From NCBI GenBank assembly GCA_900545785.1, contig URAA01000065.1:1-8189 (forward strand): 8,189 nt of DNA, given 5' to 3'. The notes under the pieces are model-generated. The model made no database searches and was not told the DNA's origin. It was given only the letters and a program-made list of their open reading frames with translations. Positions 5,390-8,189 of this stretch are shown piece after piece (positions within the stretch are counted from its first letter, which is position 1; each line of letters begins with the position of its first letter). The translations under genes were made by a program, and so were the position numbers. This stretch comes from an uncultured Dialister sp. (GTDB lineage: Bacteria > Bacillota > Negativicutes > Veillonellales > Dialisteraceae).

Positions 5390-7366
5390 TTGGATGATAT
5401 GGACAAGAAAGAGAATGTGTCGGGAGGGGAAAATGGGGCAGCCCATGAAATCGATCATCATCTCCAAAAGAAATTAAAAGAACTGGACAAAGAATCAAAT
5501 ACGATGGAATATGAAGGTATTTGGGCGAAACTGATTGCTCTTATCTGTATCTGCTTTTCTTTGTTCCAAATTTACACGGGATTTTTCGGAGCCTTGGATG
5601 CGATGATTCAGCGCTGTATCCATTTATCCTTCGGTATTTCTCTTGTCTATCTTTTGTGTCCGACAAAACGTGAATGGGTGAAGGATGGCCGTGTTCATCC
5701 TCTTGATTTGTTCCTTGCCGTCGTGGCAACGATTCCGCCCATTTACATTTTATTGAATTATCAGCAGCTTATTTTAAGAGCCGGCACGGTAACGCCGACA
5801 GATGCTTTTATGGGCGTTCTCGGCATGCTCATGGTCATTGAAGCGGCAAGAAGAATCGTAGGGCTTCCGATTGTCATCGTGGTACTCTGTTTCCTTGCTT
5901 ACGGCTTCTTCGGACGTTATATGCCGGGACCGCTGGCTCACAGAGGGCTTACCATAAACCAGATGGTGGGTCATCTGTTCTTTACCACGGAAGGTGTCTT
6001 CGGAATTCCTATGGGGGTTTCCTCCACTTTTATTTTCCTTTTCATTCTATTCGGCGCTTATTTGGAAAAGACGGGGCTCGGGAAATTCTTCATTGATATC
6101 GCCAATGCCATTGCGGGATGGGCTTCCGGCGGTCCAGCCAAAGTAGCGGTAATATCTTCCGCTCTCCAAGGAACCATTTCCGGTTCATCTGTTGCCAATG
6201 TGGTCGGATCTGGGTCCTTCACTATTCCTATGATGAAAAAATTGGGATATCATAAAAATTTTGCCGGTGCTGTAGAAGCCGCCGCTTCCACAGGAGGACA
6301 GCTTATGCCTCCGATCATGGGCGCCGCCGCCTTTTTGATGGCGGAATTTGTAGGCGTCCCCTACATGGAAGTCGTCAAAGCTGCGGTTGTTCCCGCTATT
6401 TTATACTTCATCGGTGTATTCCTCGGTGTTCATTTTGAAGCGAAAAAAGATAAATTGGTCGGCACCCCGAGAAGCGAACTTCCCGCATGGGGAAAAATCA
6501 TGAAAGATGAAGGGCATCTGGCGATTCCGCTGGTAGCTATCATCGGACTTCTTGCATCCGGCTATACTCCGATGAAAGCGGCTCTTGCGGGAATTGTCAT
6601 CTCCATTGCGACCGCCATGCTGAGAGCCAATACACGAATGACTTTCAATGATATGGTAGACGGCCTCATCAAAGGTGCCCGCGGTTCTTTGGGGGTTCTC
6701 ATAGCCTGCGCATCGGCAGGGATGATCATCGGCATCGTAACAAAAACGGGGGTAGGTCTGAAATTGGCATCCGCTCTCGTGGACGTGGCAGCAGGAAACT
6801 TTATGCTTCTTCTGGTTTGCACGATGCTGACCTCACTGATTTTGGGAATGGGCGTTCCCACTACGGCAAACTATGTCATCACATCTACGATTGCCGCTCC
6901 TGCTTTAATTCAGCTGGGAGTACCCGTTTTGGCGGCTCATATGTTTGTTTTCTACTTCGGCATTATTGCGGATATCACTCCTCCGGTGGCTCTTGCCGCT
7001 TATGCAGGGAGTGCTATTTCCGGCGGTGATCCTTTAAAAACGGGAGTGAATGCATCAAAACTGGGCATTGCCGCATTCATCATCCCCTATGTATTTGTCC
7101 TTTCGCCCCAAATGCTCGGAATCGATGCTTCTTTCATCGGCATCGTCATGATTGCTTGCACGGCTTTGATCGGTATGGCAGGTATTTCTGCAGGAATGAT
7201 CGGATTTTTGGTCACTAAGACGAATATATTGGAAAGAATTTTGTTGTTTGTCGGCGGACTGCTGCTCATTGATCCTCAGCTGCTGACAGATGCCGTCGGT
7301 ATCGGCATATTGGCTTTTGTTCTCTTTATGCAGCTTATGAGAAAAAAGAAAGAACAATCGGCATAA
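5390..7366 (+). CDS. TRAP transporter fused permease (4TM+12TM type)
   Basis: Membrane subunit that moves the receptor-bound solute inward, driven by a sodium or proton gradient in known TRAP systems. The 658 residues fuse the small DctQ-like and large DctM-like parts. Residues 1-43 are hydrophilic and charged; many hydrophobic helices follow from about 47. Conserved DctM-type stretches include SGSSVANVVGSGSFTIP (about 254-270), EAAASTGGQLMPP (about 286-298), GMGVPTTANYVI (about 486-497) and ADITPPVALAAYAGSAISGG (about 537-556). The C terminus is a basic tail (RKKKEQSA). The start is taken as TTG at 5390 because TTAGGAG (5374-5380) ends nine bases before it; TTG at 5381 touches that site and ATG at 5399 is 18 bases away. 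Third gene of the operon, five bases after the DUF1850 stop. Family assignment is firm; substrate unknown. Confidence 0.93.
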   Translation: MDDMDKKENVSGGENGAAHEIDHHLQKKLKELDKESNTMEYEGIWAKLIALICICFSLFQIYTGFFGALDAMIQRCIHLSFGISLVYLLCPTKREWVKDGRVHPLDLFLAVVATIPPIYILLNYQQLILRAGTVTPTDAFMGVLGMLMVIEAARRIVGLPIVIVVLCFLAYGFFGRYMPGPLAHRGLTINQMVGHLFFTTEGVFGIPMGVSSTFIFLFILFGAYLEKTGLGKFFIDIANAIAGWASGGPAKVAVISSALQGTISGSSVANVVGSGSFTIPMMKKLGYHKNFAGAVEAAASTGGQLMPPIMGAAAFLMAEFVGVPYMEVVKAAVVPAILYFIGVFLGVHFEAKKDKLVGTPRSELPAWGKIMKDEGHLAIPLVAIIGLLASGYTPMKAALAGIVISIATAMLRANTRMTFNDMVDGLIKGARGSLGVLIACASAGMIIGIVTKTGVGLKLASALVDVAAGNFMLLLVCTMLTSLILGMGVPTTANYVITSTIAAPALIQLGVPVLAAHMFVFYFGIIADITPPVALAAYAGSAISGGDPLKTGVNASKLGIAAFIIPYVFVLSPQMLGIDASFIGIVMIACTALIGMAGISAGMIGFLVTKTNILERILLFVGGLLLIDPQLLTDAVGIGILAFVLFMQLMRKKKEQSA

Positions 7367-7373
7367 AAGAAAA

Positions 7374-7411
7374 AAGTGCAGTTTCCTTTGCGGGGCTGCA
7401 CTTATTTTTTT
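7374..7411. terminator. Bidirectional terminator between the TRAP operon and the lipid kinase gene
   Basis: AAGTGCAG (7374-7381) and CTGCACTT (7396-7403) form a perfect 8-bp stem with a 14-base loop. Rightward it is followed by A and seven T (7405-7411). Leftward it is followed by a T-rich run (complement of the A-rich 7361-7375). The stop codon of the convergent kinase gene lies in the T tract at 7410-7412. Confidence 0.9.
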
Positions 7412-8189
7412 AGAAAGATTTTGAATAATCAAGCTTTTCTATTTTATTTTCCTCACTCCAAGGCAATTTTAGTTTGGGAGGAACATTTTCCCATATATGA
7501 GGGAACAGGGACGTTTCTTCCGCATCGTCTTCATGCGGGATAAAAACGGGAAGCCGCTCCGGCAAAATTTCAAGATCGATCGGGAAAGCAGGGCCTTTGT
7601 CTCCGTCTATATTCGTCCAAAGCTCTTCTCCGTCTTCAATGGAAATATGAGCTTTTTTTATGTCGATCACAGTGAGGATTTCCGGTCCCAGCTGCAGTCC
7701 AGTGAGAAGTTTCGGCGCTTCGCGAATGGCAGGTATCCATTGGAAATCATGAAAAAGAGCCAATTTGATGACACCTTTGATTTGCTCGGAAGGAGGAACC
7801 AAGTTGCGGAAACTTCCCGCAGAATCGGTGAGCATGGCGGCAATCAGAGGAGAAGATACCCGGGTGACCGTTCCGTTTTCTTCGGCGATTACAAATCGAT
7901 AAGACTGCTGACGGGGAAGGGCTTGAAACCCCTTCATGTAATAAGCAAGAGATCCGAACAATGCTTTTTCCCGAATGGAAACTTCACTGACCGCTTCGGG
8001 AATAAGCCCTGCCGCTGCAACATTTATAAAATAACGATCGTTGATTCTTCCTACATCGATGGTCGTTCTTTTTGCCCGCTTGAATGAATCGATCGCTTTT
8101 TCCGGATTGAGAGGAAGCCGTAGTGCTCTAGCCAGATCATTGACGGTTCCGAAGGGGACAAAACCGAAACAGGACCGGCTTTGCACGGG
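7410..8189 (-). CDS. YegS/DagK-type diacylglycerol (lipid) kinase, cut by the right edge
   Basis: ATP-dependent kinase of the YegS/BmrU/DgkB family, which phosphorylates diacylglycerol or related lipids at the membrane surface. The frame is open to base 8189, giving 259 residues of a protein usually near 300; the start and the GGDGT nucleotide-binding motif lie outside the window. Visible features: FVPFGTVNDLAR, matching the family's PLGTxNDFAR element; TIDVGRINDRYFINVAAAG; GSLAYYMKGFQAL; and near the C terminus NIDGDKGPAFPIDLEILPERLPVFIP, matching the usual DGE...P..I..LP..L.V..P ending, with DGD in place of DGE. A GTG at 8184-8186 is not taken as the start because homology continues past it. 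It converges on the TRAP operon and shares its terminator. Diacylglycerol is the likely substrate class but is not proven. Family assignment is firm. Confidence 0.9.
   Translation of the reverse strand, partial: PVQSRSCFGFVPFGTVNDLARALRLPLNPEKAIDSFKRAKRTTIDVGRINDRYFINVAAAGLIPEAVSEVSIREKALFGSLAYYMKGFQALPRQQSYRFVIAEENGTVTRVSSPLIAAMLTDSAGSFRNLVPPSEQIKGVIKLALFHDFQWIPAIREAPKLLTGLQLGPEILTVIDIKKAHISIEDGEELWTNIDGDKGPAFPIDLEILPERLPVFIPHEDDAEETSLFPHIWENVPPKLKLPWSEENKIEKLDYSKSF

Noticed and set aside
7497..8087. Plus-strand open frame of 196 codons
   Set aside because: Antisense to the lipid kinase gene, whose family motifs are clear; no promoter or ribosome site supports it.

Overview
The window looks like chromosomal DNA of a low-to-moderate GC Firmicute. 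A Negativicute of the Dialister/Veillonella type is my best guess, from overall gene style and from how the dCTP deaminase and TAXI transporter proteins read; this is recognition from memory, not a database result. Shine-Dalgarno sites are strong (AAGGAG, GAGGTG, GGGAGG), gene packing is tight, and no tRNA, rRNA, CRISPR array, insertion sequence or phage gene was seen.

Left block (1-1981, minus strand): a class I SAM-dependent methyltransferase-like protein of unknown substrate is followed by prfC, peptide chain release factor 3. prfC has a candidate promoter of its own and runs off the left edge, so only its N-terminal GTPase domain is visible.

Middle block (1982-3641, plus strand): a divergent intergenic region holds back-to-back promoters and a 17-bp AT palindrome. 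An HNH-superfamily protein follows whose catalytic residues appear to have been lost while a CxxC/CxxH zinc site is present. Its stop codon overlaps the start of dcd (dCTP deaminase) in an ATGA, so the two are probably one translationally coupled unit. A rho-independent terminator closes it.

Right block (3642-7411, plus strand): a structured leader with TCGGC/GCCGA palindromes precedes a three-gene TAXI-type TRAP transporter operon: lipoprotein solute receptor, a membrane-anchored DUF1850 protein, and a fused TRAP permease. This is the usual layout for secondary, ion-gradient-driven uptake of an organic acid or amino-acid-like solute; the substrate cannot be read from the sequence. A long hairpin with a U-rich tail sits just after the receptor gene and probably lowers or shapes expression of the two downstream genes. 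A bidirectional terminator separates the operon from a convergent YegS/DagK-type lipid kinase gene, which is cut by the right edge.

Most of the window is ordinary housekeeping and transport. The points most worth a second look are the apparently dead HNH protein coupled to dcd, the operator-like leader of the TRAP operon, and the hairpin inside that operon. No clear new defence or mobile system was found.
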